This document shows positions 16,849 through 26,418 of a DNA stretch of 64,000 nt, one piece after another. The translations under genes were made by a program, and so were the position numbers. Source of the DNA: Stentor roeselii (taxonomy: Eukaryota; Ciliophora; Heterotrichea; Heterotrichida; Stentoridae); the NCBI GenBank assembly GCA_006503475.1, contig RSEH01000002.1, forward strand, positions 62,001 through 126,000, given 5' to 3'. The stretch's first letter is position 1. The number at the start of each line of letters is the position of its first letter. The notes beneath the pieces were generated by a model. It had not been told where the DNA came from, made no database searches, and saw only the letters and a list, made by a program, of their open reading frames with translations.

Positions 16849-16869
16849 TAGATAAGATAGTTACTATAA

Positions 16870-17604
16870 ATGTCACTCGTCGTGCAAGACCATCATCGCG
16901 CATGGCAACAAAGAGTCTCGAAAGAAATCTTTCAAGCCTCGAAAGCTATTCAAGAAGATGAAAACTATGAAAATTTTCAAGTTTTTACGAAAAGTTTTGA
17001 TAAACGGCTTGAGATTCAAATGAAGAATCAGAGAAATGAAAATGAAAGAAATGAAAGAAGTTTTCAGGATTTTAGGAAAAATTTGATTGGAGATTTGAAA
17101 GTTTATAAGGAAGTTAGGGGGAAGTATTCAAGACCTCCTCCTTTGCTTAATGCTCCTGTTAAGGGGAATGATGAATCTCAGAGATGTAAAAGTGCTCAAG
17201 GGGGAAATAGAAGGAGATATGGATTTGACCCTTTTTTAACTTATCTTGAAAAAAAGTATAATGATAGGAAGGATTTTACGGAAAATTTCGAGATGGTTAA
17301 AGGGGTTGATGAAAGAGCTTCTGATGGAAAAATGGCTGATTTGAATGGAAAAGATGACAGGAATTATAAAAATAAATCAGGAAAAGAAGAAAGATTTGAG
17401 GAAAAACCCCATCACCTGCGACCAAAGTCCAAAAAAAGCAACCCAGCTCCATCCCAATCCTCAACCAGCAAAAAATCTCCAATCTTATCATCATCTCTCC
17501 AAAAGTACATCAAAGATCTAAAAAAAAATCTCTTACACGAGAAGCACCTTTCTCAAAACTTAAAAAACCAGATAAAATCCCAGAATAATACCAATAAACC
17601 CTAA
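16870..17604 (+). CDS. hypothetical basic charged protein
   Basis: 244 residues, highly charged. The N-terminal half is helical (residues 8-85: EIFQASKAIQEDENYENFQ, KNQRNENERNERSFQDFRKNL), the rest low-complexity and basic with a helical end (LQKYIKDLKKNLLHEKHLSQNLKNQIKS). The start context is TATAAATG. No known domain; the C-terminal segment could be a short coiled coil. Confidence 0.6.
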   Translation: MSLVVQDHHRAWQQRVSKEIFQASKAIQEDENYENFQVFTKSFDKRLEIQMKNQRNENERNERSFQDFRKNLIGDLKVYKEVRGKYSRPPPLLNAPVKGNDESQRCKSAQGGNRRRYGFDPFLTYLEKKYNDRKDFTENFEMVKGVDERASDGKMADLNGKDDRNYKNKSGKEERFEEKPHHLRPKSKKSNPAPSQSSTSKKSPILSSSLQKYIKDLKKNLLHEKHLSQNLKNQIKSQNNTNKP

Positions 17605-17617
17605 AAAATTTCTATAA

Positions 17618-18106
17618 ATGGGTTGCGAAGAGTCCTCTTTCCACAAGCCAGTTCAAGACTTCAAGTTTTGCGACCATCACGAGTTCGACATGTACGCAGC
17701 AATAGTTTCAGGAAACAAGTCAAAAGTTTTAAAATTGATTGAAAATGGTTTTGATGTTAACCATCGAATGAGAAGGTTCATGTTGAGGACTGGTCTTCAC
17801 ATTGCAGCAGATTCAGGGCAATACGAAATTTTTTACCTGATGTTTTCATTAGGAGCGAATTTGAATCAACGAGATGAGTCTGGAGTGGTTCCGATTTTTC
17901 TTGCTTGTAGTAAGTCAAGTTTAAAAATTGTTGAGTTTTGCATGGATAATGGGGCAAAAATCAATATGAGTACAGCTAGGGGATTGACTTTGGCGAGTTA
18001 TATTCCGAGAGGACAGGAGATGGTTTTTGATAGGTTGTTTCGGAAGTACTGTTCTTACTCTGTGTTGAAAAATAGGAAGGTTTTAAATTATTGTGAGACG
18101 GTTTAG
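17618..18106 (+). CDS. acylated ankyrin-repeat protein
   Basis: 162 residues. MGCEESSF at the N-terminus is a classic myristoylation plus palmitoylation signal, so membrane anchoring is likely. From about residue 24 there are three to four ankyrin repeats: DMYAAIVSGNKSKVLKLIENGFDVNHR, TGLHIAADSGQYEIFYLMFSLGANLNQR, SGVVPIFLACSKSSLKIVEFCMDNGAKINMS. It follows the previous gene by only 13 bp and has the TATAAATG start context. Probably a membrane-tethered adaptor; partner unknown. Confidence 0.8.
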   Translation: MGCEESSFHKPVQDFKFCDHHEFDMYAAIVSGNKSKVLKLIENGFDVNHRMRRFMLRTGLHIAADSGQYEIFYLMFSLGANLNQRDESGVVPIFLACSKSSLKIVEFCMDNGAKINMSTARGLTLASYIPRGQEMVFDRLFRKYCSYSVLKNRKVLNYCETV

Positions 18107-18522
18107 ATTTTTTTTCGAGGGAAGGTAAATGGTTTTTTGATCAATGTGGATAAAAGAAAGATTTTTGGTAGTGACTGATGGTTTGTGATTGTTTTAATTT
18201 AAAGATGATTTGTTAACTTTAGTTAATCTGTATAATTAAAATTAAGGTTTTAACTACTGCGGCACGGTTATTGAATTTTTTCAATTTTAAAGCCATGTTA
18301 ATACAACTGAAAGTTTAGTCTTACTTAAAAACATTCCATATTCTTTATAAATACAACTGAAAATTTAACCTTATGAAAAACTCTCTTTACTCAATTTCAA
18401 TAAACTAAAGTATAAACTTACTTAAAAACATTCCTTACACAATTAAAATAAAAAATTCCTCTCCATTTAAATAAAACTAAAATTTGATCTTACTGCGAAA
18501 CAGCCTTTTATACCATTTTAAG
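18107..18522. repeat. intergenic with diverged tandem repeats
   Basis: From about 18290 to 18520 a unit of roughly 50-60 bp recurs about four times: A.TACAACTGAAA.TTTA..CTTACTTAAAAACATTCC. Copies are diverged. There is no ORF. The repeat ends at the stop of the gene at 18523, so it may contribute to 3' ends on the minus strand. Confidence 0.6.
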
Positions 18523-19215
18523 CTACTTTAAATAACTTTTCGCATATCCCGATTTTTCAAGGTCCACTGTGGCAAGTCTCAATCGAGGCACATGAAGAGT
18601 TTTCCCATCATAACTTGTCTCCGGTTGAATATCAGTACTTTTTTTCATATAAACCTGATTCGACAAATAATTAAATTTCGCCTTCCGAAGCTGTTGTTTT
18701 TTTTCTTCATTCAAACGATTATTCCTATCAATTTCCTCTTCATCATCATTAAATTTCTTTAAAATTCTGAATTCTTCAGCATTTTTTACCTGAAAAAGTT
18801 GATGTTTAAGTCTTTCTCCTTCTTTTTTCACTTCATTCAGTTCATTTTTCAATTCAAAATTTGCCCTAAGTTCACTTTTAACTTCTTCTTCAAGTCCCAA
18901 GGCTTCTTTTTGCCTTTCTTCAAGTAAATCCTTGAGTTTCACATAAGTATCTTCCAAGGCCTGCAGATGTTCTTCTTCATTAGAGCCTTGGATGGAGTCG
19001 AGAAGGTTTGTCGTGTCGTTTATTTCTTTTTCTAATTTTATTAGAGATAACTGCGTTTCTTTCACTTCAGAAATTTTAGGATATGCAGTTTTTTGCTCGT
19101 TGAAGAGCTTCAGCTGGTTGATGCGGTATTGAAGAAGACTGCGACTTGCAACTAGTTCACTCATTTCTTGAACCATGTTACGAAGTTGAGAGTCGATTGG
19201 AACTTCAGATGACAT
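18523..19215 (-). CDS. coiled-coil protein, unknown family
   Basis: 230 residues from ATG 19215 (the frame is open to 19221 but through a TTG). Almost entirely coiled coil from about residue 8 to 185 (MVQEMSELVASRSLLQYRINQLK, LEKEINDTTNLLDSIQ, LKDLLEERQKEALGLEEEVKSELRANFELKNELNEVKKEGERLKHQL), then a short non-helical tail with HVPRLRLATVDLEKSGYAKSYL. The tail looks like a conserved docking motif but I cannot name it. Confidence 0.65.
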   Translation of the reverse strand: MSSEVPIDSQLRNMVQEMSELVASRSLLQYRINQLKLFNEQKTAYPKISEVKETQLSLIKLEKEINDTTNLLDSIQGSNEEEHLQALEDTYVKLKDLLEERQKEALGLEEEVKSELRANFELKNELNEVKKEGERLKHQLFQVKNAEEFRILKKFNDDEEEIDRNNRLNEEKKQQLRKAKFNYLSNQVYMKKSTDIQPETSYDGKTLHVPRLRLATVDLEKSGYAKSYLK

Positions 19216-19278
19216 TTTCAATTACCACGATTAGAATTAGGTTATGATGGGAGTGAATTTTAGAGAGATGTAATTAAT

Positions 19279-20199
19279 ATGATTGATAACTCTTATTTCG
19301 CTGTTCTTAGCTTGGTATGGGTTTTTTACTCTTCGTGGTGGATTTTCAGTACCTGGTATCTCAACGTCAGACATGCGCAGCCTCTTCATCGGATCATCAC
19401 CTTTTTCTTGGTATTCAAATCGTTGAACTGCATGTTTACTCTTATCAGTTTCTCATTTTGTTTACAAACACAAGCCTGTTATTGGGACTTGGCAGTTAAC
19501 TCAACATACACTATTTACAACACTTTTATGTATACTCAATTCTTGTTGATCAGCAAGGGATTCAATATTCTTAGAGAATTTCTTAGTAGGAATGAGTTAA
19601 CTTTCGTGGCGATGGGCATGGGATGCATTTATCTTGGATTCAGCTGCTATTCGATCCAGAAGCCGAATTTTATCCTGATGTTGGCTGCGATAATATCAGC
19701 AGCTTTTTACACTTTCCTAAAATTTTCTCTAGAAAACCTAAAAAAACTTTCCATAAAACGACAAGAATTCATTTTCACATCAAACCAACAAATGGTCCAA
19801 ATAACCGAGCAAAAAATTTCATTATTTTCCCGATTTTTAAAGTTAATATCATTGATGTTAATAGGAAAAATCATGTACCTAGGTCTGAAATGGTTACAAG
19901 TAAAGCGAAGAATATCATCAAATCTCGATTCACTATCAATAGCAGACGACTTAATGGAAATAATAACAGCAAGCGCAATAACATATCAAGTAAGAGCAAA
20001 AGCCAGGGGTTACCTTTACGACCTTCACTCTGACCAGATGGCGCGCGAGCTTCGACCACTGACTCACTTTCTCCAAGCAAAAGCGCCAAAAGGCTTTGAA
20101 TCAGAAGTGCAACAACGATTCCCTTTTTTAGTCATAACTCCAAAAGGAAAATCAAGGCCATTGCCATCAAATCTTCTAATAGCGAATCCAATGACCTAA
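19279..20199 (+). CDS. seven-TM-type membrane protein (lung 7TM/GPR107-like?)
   Basis: 306 residues with about seven hydrophobic segments in the first 215, starting only a few residues from the N-terminus. WYLNVRHAQPLHRIITFFLVFKSLNC resembles the first cytoplasmic loop of lung-seven-TM/GPR107-type proteins (HPLq..i...l..k). If so, it lacks the usual lumenal N-terminal domain. The C-terminal 90 residues are basic and soluble (RARGYLYDLHSDQMARELRPLTHFLQAK). The family is a guess; the membrane topology is the firm part. Confidence 0.6.
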   Translation: MIDNSYFAVLSLVWVFYSSWWIFSTWYLNVRHAQPLHRIITFFLVFKSLNCMFTLISFSFCLQTQACYWDLAVNSTYTIYNTFMYTQFLLISKGFNILREFLSRNELTFVAMGMGCIYLGFSCYSIQKPNFILMLAAIISAAFYTFLKFSLENLKKLSIKRQEFIFTSNQQMVQITEQKISLFSRFLKLISLMLIGKIMYLGLKWLQVKRRISSNLDSLSIADDLMEIITASAITYQVRAKARGYLYDLHSDQMARELRPLTHFLQAKAPKGFESEVQQRFPFLVITPKGKSRPLPSNLLIANPMT

Positions 20200-20210
20200 A
20201 TAATGAAAAT

Positions 20211-21875
20211 TTATCCATAGTTAATCAAACAATTCAATTCTTCAAATATCTTCTTGATCTCTCTGGCCTCTTCGATTATCTCTGCAGGGATTCCATTTCC
20301 TTCAGCGATGTCGATGCCGTAACTTTCATTTGAGGCACCAGGAAGGATTTTGTGAGTCAGTTCAAAGCTTAAGTTTCTTAGAATGACTTCTGTTTGGACT
20401 ACTTTGAAATTTCGAAGGTCTTGAGATATCAGTTCGGAAAAATGGGTCGCGAATAGAGTGAAACAACCTAGTCTTGAGAGATATTCGCAAACTCCTTGAG
20501 CGATTCCTGCACCTTCTGAACTGGAAGTCCCTCTACCGATTTCGTCGATGATTAGAAGAGAGTCGTTGGTGGCAGCTTCGATCATATCAGCTAATTCAAC
20601 CATTTCACACATGAAAGTAGATTGTCCTTGAAGTTGATTATCTCCAGCTCCAATTCTGGCAATAACTTTATCCACCAAACAAACCGAAGCAAACTCAGCA
20701 GGTACAAATGACCCGATATGTGCAAGTACAACGGCAATAGCGACAGTTCTAAGAAAAGTGCTTTTCCCTCCCATATTAGGTCCAGTAATAAGTACAAAAG
20801 AACTCGAAGACTTTTCCATTTTGATCGAATTGGGTACGACTTCAATGATTTCATCACAAGAAGGATGTCTACAATTTTTCAATTCAATAAAATCCGACTT
20901 GTTGATATGAGGCCTTGTATAAGCCTTTGCAGATGTGAAGCAAACATGTGACAATGCAAGTACCGCATCCAATTCACTTAAATAAAGTCTACAGTCCTTT
21001 AAAGTCCTAGTATGATTTGAAACCAATTCAATAATCCTCTGTTCCAAGTCAATTTGACTCGTCAAGTACAAAGCAGTAGATGATTCTTTCCTTTTATTCA
21101 TCTCTCGAAGCTCCTGACAGCTGATTTTCACTGTCCTCTGCAAATGTGACACAATATTAAACGTCAATGGAATCGGGTTTCGCATACCGTCATAGATCTC
21201 TACTTTATTACCTTCGAATAAAATACCATGAGAAGCAAGATGAATAAGTTGCAAAGGCTTCGATAATCCAAGCATTTCTGTTGACATGTTTCGAAGATTA
21301 TTGATTTCATTGTCAACTTCTTGAATATCTTTATGTATCTCTCGAAGTCTTTCATCAAATTCAGAATTTACCCGATATTCCAAGTCAAGAGTCTTGGCAG
21401 ATTCTAAATCAATTCCTTTCGAGACAAGTTCAATCAAATCTTCTAAAAGTGACCTGAACTTTTCCAGGTCTTCTGAAAAAAACTTAGAACCTTGCAAGAT
21501 TTTCATGATTTCTAGAACTGACTTAGAAAATTTGTAGTAATCAACACAATCACTTAATCTTGGAGGTTTACTTTTTCCACTTTTTTCCCCGGGTGAAGAT
21601 ATTGAAAGACCTTCGAACCTTTTCAGAGCTTTTTCGATAGATGGAAGAGTTTTTAACTTGGAAAATAATTCAAGTCTTAAAGCGCTTTCATTTCCAAAGT
21701 ACTCTACCATGTCTAGCCTTTGGTTTATCTTGTGAGTGTCGTGTAGAGGACTTTTGATCCATTCAAGTAATTTGGAACTTCCTGGTTTTGTCCTGCAGCA
21801 GTTGAGGAACTTGTAAAGGGAAATCGCGGAGTCTGTCCATAGATCAAGTTCGTTTGAGCAAAGTGAAAGGTCCAT
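20211..21875 (-). CDS. MSH2-like MutS protein lacking mismatch-binding domains
   Basis: 554 residues that begin directly at the MutS lever region (AISLYKFLNCCRTKPGSSKLLEWIKSPLHD, residue 17) and go through the clamp to a complete ATPase: Walker A GPNMGGKST at 365-373, ARIGAGDNQLQGQSTFMCEM, Walker B DEIGRGTS around 444, FATHFSEL at 474. Closest by eye to MSH2 (LSELDAVLALSHV, ESYGIDIAE). Normal MSH2 is over 900 residues; domains I and II are absent, and only 20 bp separate this ATG from the next gene's ATG, so there is no room for them. It keeps the parts needed for dimerising and ATP use but not for touching a mismatch. Confidence 0.88.
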   Translation of the reverse strand: MDLSLCSNELDLWTDSAISLYKFLNCCRTKPGSSKLLEWIKSPLHDTHKINQRLDMVEYFGNESALRLELFSKLKTLPSIEKALKRFEGLSISSPGEKSGKSKPPRLSDCVDYYKFSKSVLEIMKILQGSKFFSEDLEKFRSLLEDLIELVSKGIDLESAKTLDLEYRVNSEFDERLREIHKDIQEVDNEINNLRNMSTEMLGLSKPLQLIHLASHGILFEGNKVEIYDGMRNPIPLTFNIVSHLQRTVKISCQELREMNKRKESSTALYLTSQIDLEQRIIELVSNHTRTLKDCRLYLSELDAVLALSHVCFTSAKAYTRPHINKSDFIELKNCRHPSCDEIIEVVPNSIKMEKSSSSFVLITGPNMGGKSTFLRTVAIAVVLAHIGSFVPAEFASVCLVDKVIARIGAGDNQLQGQSTFMCEMVELADMIEAATNDSLLIIDEIGRGTSSSEGAGIAQGVCEYLSRLGCFTLFATHFSELISQDLRNFKVVQTEVILRNLSFELTHKILPGASNESYGIDIAEGNGIPAEIIEEAREIKKIFEELNCLINYG

Positions 21876-21895
21876 TGTTTTTTAAGGGATTTATA

Positions 21896-22261
21896 ATGAT
21901 GGAACTTGATGTGAATGTAAAGGAACCTTTGGAATATCTTCGATTTACTGATGTCCAGATTCAGGATATTTTTAGAAGAATTCAAAATGCTTTTGAAGGG
22001 TTTTGTTGGAATTTTCAGAGGATTAAAGAAGTGAAGGAAGAGATTGAGTTGGTTGATGAGGATATTTTTTGGGTGATTCAGGATTCTAGTGTTTATGGTT
22101 TGGTTTTGGAGAATAGGAAAAAGGTTGAAGAGGTTAGGGCTAAGATTGAGAGTGTTAAGGAAGCTATTTGGAGGAATAGGAAAGATTGGGGTAGGAGGAA
22201 GGGGAAAGTTTGTAGTTTTGTTAGGTATCCTAGTGAGAAGAGAGGTAAATTGATAAATTAG
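21896..22261 (+). CDS. small coiled-coil hypothetical protein
   Basis: 121 residues starting MMELDVNVKEPLEYLRFTD, in context TTATAATG. Predicted mostly helical (residues 18-100), charged, with a basic end (WRNRKDWGRRKGKVCSFVRYPSEKRGK). It opens 20 bp from the MutS gene on the other strand, so the two share one promoter region. An upstream in-frame non-ATG extension overlaps the MutS gene and is not used here. No family recognised. Confidence 0.6.
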   Translation: MMELDVNVKEPLEYLRFTDVQIQDIFRRIQNAFEGFCWNFQRIKEVKEEIELVDEDIFWVIQDSSVYGLVLENRKKVEEVRAKIESVKEAIWRNRKDWGRRKGKVCSFVRYPSEKRGKLIN

Positions 22262-23243
22262 TTTAATTGGTTATTAATTATGGGGAAATATGAAGAGAAT
22301 AAAGGTTTATTGCAGTGAGAGTTGTTGTCAAATTAATCATTTTTTAATATGACTGATGGTTAATTTATACAAAAAAGACTTCATATGCTATCTGTTAAGT
22401 GATAAGAATTAATAACATACTATAAATAAATCTGAAAAGAAGAGTATAAGAGTAAATTCTTCATTAAGAAACAAATCACACATTAAATTAAAAATATCTT
22501 TTGATATAATATAACAGATATTCAAGACAAATCTTAAAAAGTATCATCTGCTACTATATGATCGATAATTGAAAAAATGATTTTGATTTGACTGAATCTT
22601 CTACTTAACTGAATGCAGGGTATTAGGCAAGATAACCCATCTGGTAACCCCAAGTGGCCATGTATTCTTAATTTAGATTAAAATTTTATCAATGAAAATT
22701 CTTAATTACCACATTATTAACCTTAAAGCAAGCCAGAAGAAGAGAATCTTTCATATCCTTTAGCGTTTTGATGAACTATTTTAAATGACCTCATTAAGGA
22801 TGCATAATAGTTGAGAGCATAAAATAGTCAATAAAAATATATTTAAAATTTCTTGTTATCTTATCATATCTTTGATTAATTTTTTTATATATTAACTCAT
22901 CTGAAAAATATTTTCATATCGTATGATTCAAATACTAAATAATATTTCATTCTATGATTTTATATATCTAATAATATAGCAATACTATCTAATCTTTATG
23001 ATTTATGGACTCTCTTCTTTTAAGGTGTTGAATATTAATCTTTACTCTTAAAATTAACTATAATTACTAATGAAGATATTATTCTAATACTTAGTATGAC
23101 AACATCAGATAGTGTCAAGCTTTTTACTTTCCACTAAGATAAAAAATAGTAAAAATTTGTATAATCAGATGTATGATATTTCTAGAGTATACATCTAAAT
23201 CAGGAATTATGTAGACATAAAAAATTACTTAAATTTATAAAAT
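22262..23243. other. intergenic, about 1 kb, nothing recognised
   Basis: Very AT-rich with no ORF over about 60 codons. No tRNA fold, no copy of the small-RNA boxes, no tandem repeat seen by eye. Confidence 0.45.
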
Positions 23244-25229
23244 ATGAATTTCACTAATGATCTTCTTCAAAGAATTTTTGAAAATTTTAGGACAATCAAA
23301 GTAATTTCTCGAAGATCAAAAATTTCCTTAATCCAACTTGAGAAAAATCTGCCTTATTCTCAGCTTCCTAAAAAAATACCAAAAGAAATCACAGATTTAT
23401 ATAATGACCCAATTATTTTGAAAGAGTTTGACGATAAAGCCTCATTCGAAAAAGAAATAGGAATTATGAAAGATTTACATCAAATTAAATGTGATCAATT
23501 TGAGGGTATGTATAATATTGTAAAACTTTATCATTCCGGCAACTTTAATGGGAGATTTAGAATTTTTTTGCAATACTGTGAAAAAGGGTCGATGAAAGAT
23601 GCTATTGATAATCAAATTTTAGATTCTTTTGAGGAAATGCTTGAAAAATTTTGTATTATTCTGAGTACTATCCATATAATGCATAGAGAGGGAATTTATC
23701 ATCGTGATTTGAAGCCAGATAATATTTTTATTACTAAAGATAATATTCCTTTTTTAGGTGATTTTGGGCTTACAATCAGAGGAAAATCTAATCGAGCAGT
23801 AGGCACTCCTAATTATATGTCTCCTCAACTTTTGGAAAGATATAAAAAACAATACAATTATTCAAAGGGCTTCATTTCTGAAATTGATTATGAAAAAGAA
23901 GACAAATTCTGTTTGGGAAAAACTTTTTATGAATATTCAATCTTAAGTATCTATGAAAATTTCGAATTTTATGACTATGAAGATATCAAAATTAAAGTCT
24001 TTGAATCCTTGAATATTCAAGTTAGACTCAAAAATATTGAGAAGCTAATGCAACCTACATTTTCGAAGAGAATTAAAAATTGGTTTATTAGACTTATCAT
24101 CGAGCTGATGCCGGATGAGAATGAGAAAGGGCTTGATCTTGGTATATTAGCACAAAAATTATTAGTTCTGAAAATATTCTACATAAGTATAATCAACGAG
24201 AAAGATCTGCCTCCAATGCTTCTTTTTGATGATGTTAAGTTATTCGACCCGAATCCAATAGAAAAAGAAAAATCAGAAAACTTTAGAAATAATAATTTGA
24301 AAGAATATAGCATTTCTAACAAATCAAGAATCTTTTTGACTGATCAAAACAAGTTAAAAATGGATAAAATGTATCGAAGCAATATAGATTTTAACTCAAA
24401 AAAAATTTTTAATGCATTTTCTGAAGAGTCTCTAAATGTTGATCCAAAAGAAACATCAATTTATAGAAAAAAATCTTTAACATTCAGAATAGAAGAATCT
24501 AAAGAAGTGAAAAAATTCAACGATACTCCAGGAATGTTTATAAAAAAATTCGAAACCTTGAAATCACAAGATATTCATGAAAAATCAATAATCTTTGATA
24601 AATTATTTGAAAGTAAAAAATGTGAGCAACCCAATGAAAAAATCTGCGAATCTTACTCAAAACCACAACAGGAAAAGCCAGCAATTGAATTCGAAAAGAA
24701 CATACCCGAACTCTTTGAAAACCTTTCAAATTTAGAAAAACCAATAAAAGACAATTGCGAATTCTCAAAAAAATCACAAGCAGAGCTAACCAAAGCATTT
24801 GAGCAGCCTATAAAAAGTTACACCGAATCTCTATCTTTAAAAAAACAAGAAAAACCAACTGAAATCGTTGAAAAACCTTCAAATGAAGTCAGAGAATATA
24901 AATTTATCAAAAAACAAGAAAAAGTTGATAAAATCTATCAAAAGCCTGATTATAATACCAAAAAAATTAAGACAAAGAAAAATGAAAAATTTCCTGAGAT
25001 TATTCTTCCTATTCAAAAAAAACTTAATAAGATTGAGACTTGCTTTTGGTGTGGAAATAGTATGCCAGATATCATTTTAAAATGCAATCATAAATATCAC
25101 TTAAGTTGTTTGGGGAAATCATTCTCGGTCCTTAGTACTTCAGAGAGTTTTGAGCCATACTGCAATAAATGTTTCAAGTCACTTGAAGAAAATGAAAAGC
25201 GAAGTGTGTTCAAATTTATGAATAAATGA
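23244..25229 (+). CDS. protein kinase with C-terminal RING-type finger
   Basis: 661 residues. The kinase domain is about 20-310: HRDLKPDN at 153-160, DFG at 173, GTPNYMSPQL as activation/APE region (Ser-Pro-Gln for Ala-Pro-Glu). The ATP-site Lys is not obvious in the N-lobe, so activity is plausible but not certain. A long charged, probably disordered stretch follows (about 330-600, with repeated EKP-type words), then a RING-like finger: CFWCGNSMPDIILKCNHKYHLSCL...CNKC (about 606-650). A kinase joined to a ubiquitin-ligase-type finger would couple phosphorylation and ubiquitylation. The 26419 gene is a degenerate relative. Ends in TGA. Confidence 0.8.
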   Translation: MNFTNDLLQRIFENFRTIKVISRRSKISLIQLEKNLPYSQLPKKIPKEITDLYNDPIILKEFDDKASFEKEIGIMKDLHQIKCDQFEGMYNIVKLYHSGNFNGRFRIFLQYCEKGSMKDAIDNQILDSFEEMLEKFCIILSTIHIMHREGIYHRDLKPDNIFITKDNIPFLGDFGLTIRGKSNRAVGTPNYMSPQLLERYKKQYNYSKGFISEIDYEKEDKFCLGKTFYEYSILSIYENFEFYDYEDIKIKVFESLNIQVRLKNIEKLMQPTFSKRIKNWFIRLIIELMPDENEKGLDLGILAQKLLVLKIFYISIINEKDLPPMLLFDDVKLFDPNPIEKEKSENFRNNNLKEYSISNKSRIFLTDQNKLKMDKMYRSNIDFNSKKIFNAFSEESLNVDPKETSIYRKKSLTFRIEESKEVKKFNDTPGMFIKKFETLKSQDIHEKSIIFDKLFESKKCEQPNEKICESYSKPQQEKPAIEFEKNIPELFENLSNLEKPIKDNCEFSKKSQAELTKAFEQPIKSYTESLSLKKQEKPTEIVEKPSNEVREYKFIKKQEKVDKIYQKPDYNTKKIKTKKNEKFPEIILPIQKKLNKIETCFWCGNSMPDIILKCNHKYHLSCLGKSFSVLSTSESFEPYCNKCFKSLEENEKRSVFKFMNK

Positions 25230-25795
25230 AGTCCGTAGAACTAGGTTTAATAATTGATGATTGAACAAATTAGATAAGCCATTCTAATTCTCAATCTAAA
25301 CAATAAATCTTTAAGCTTACAAATACTGTAAAAACTAAAAAACTGTTAAAATAATAAGTATTTCATATATTTCCTGTCATTTAGCTACAAGAGAGAATTT
25401 CACAACATTGATATTAAAAAATAAACATTTTATGAAATATTTATATTCTCAACCCTCTGAAAATTTAAGCATCTCAAATTAAAGTTTCAATAGCAAATAT
25501 TTATATTCTGTTAACTCTTCAAATTTCTTTAAGGATTAAAATATGCCAAGATCTTAAAATTTTTTTCCAAAAAATTTAAATGCAAGGCCTTTTAAACTCA
25601 AAATATAAAGTTCAGTCAATATTCAAATCCTTTCAAAGCAGGCAGTGAAGTTTAGAGTTCAGTTTATTTTATTCTTTTATCAGTTTCTACAATCTTAAAA
25701 AAATTCTAATCCACTTGATAAAAAATCAATTTCTTTTGTTCTGGATAAGAATAAAGAGTTAAAAAATTTAAATAATCAAAAGAGAAGTCATTAGG
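25230..25795. other. intergenic, nothing recognised
   Basis: AT-rich spacer. Two stretches share 'AAATATTTATATTCT' (near 25435 and 25495), a minor local repeat. No gene seen. Confidence 0.4.
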
Positions 25796-25880
25796 AAAAA
25801 GCAAGCCTCAATAGCTGAGGTGGTGTTGGAACAGAGAGATAGGCATCATAGCAACCGTCTTGGTGTCACATCTGATTTAT
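25796..25880 (-). ncRNA. possible small RNA with the same GCTTGCTTTTT end
   Basis: On the minus strand, a GC-richer block of about 85 nt ends CCTCAGCTATTGAGGCTTGCTTTTT: a perfect five-pair hairpin (CCTCA/TGAGG) next to the same GCTTGC plus oligo-T end used by the 2-9 kb family. The 5' domain AGCTYNAGCTTAAAGG and the ATCCCATATT box are missing, so it is not a plain family member. The 5' end is uncertain. It could be a different Pol III RNA, or chance. Confidence 0.35.
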
Positions 25881-26418
25881 TAGGATTGAAGAATCTAAAT
25901 GTGAATAAATATGCTCAATTGTGAAATTCAATGTATTCGTAAATCCTAATGCCCAATCAATAATCAATTAATTCGATCTAATATAAAAGTAGTTTTCTTT
26001 TATTTGTTTTTGACAAAATTTTTGTAATATCATATATGCTTCTTTATTTTCTATGATGTTATCATAAATATCACTCAAGTTGCTTAGCCAAATCATGCCT
26101 TTTGTAAGCATATCTGAGAGTTATGAATCTAACTTAAAGAAATCTTCTAAGTCGCTTAAACAAAATAAATAAATATAGTCATTGCCATTCAGAGATCTCC
26201 TTAGAAGAAAATCAATCATTAAGTAGTAATAAATTAGAAAAGGTTTCAACATATTTAATATATATCCAAATCGTTTCAAAAAATTGTATCCTTTCACCAG
26301 GATTCTAAAAAATATAGAACAAAATTATTTAAGAAGAATTCAATCAACCTTAAACCCTTACAACTACTAAAAGCTCAATTTAACTAAAAATCTCATCAAA
26401 AATTCTTTCATAATAATA
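25881..26418. other. intergenic, nothing recognised
   Basis: AT-rich spacer to the next gene with no ORF or known element. Confidence 0.4.

Noticed and set aside
20770-20785. TCCCATATTAGG, like the small-RNA promoter box
   Set aside because: It lies inside the MutS Walker A codons (GPNMGGK) and is explained by coding.
25825-25875. GGAACAGAGAGAT... on the plus strand as a U6 snRNA core
   Set aside because: ACAGAGA is present, but the rest of the very conserved U6 core (AGCATGGCCCCTGCGCAAGGATGACAC) is not, and there is no oligo-T at the right place.
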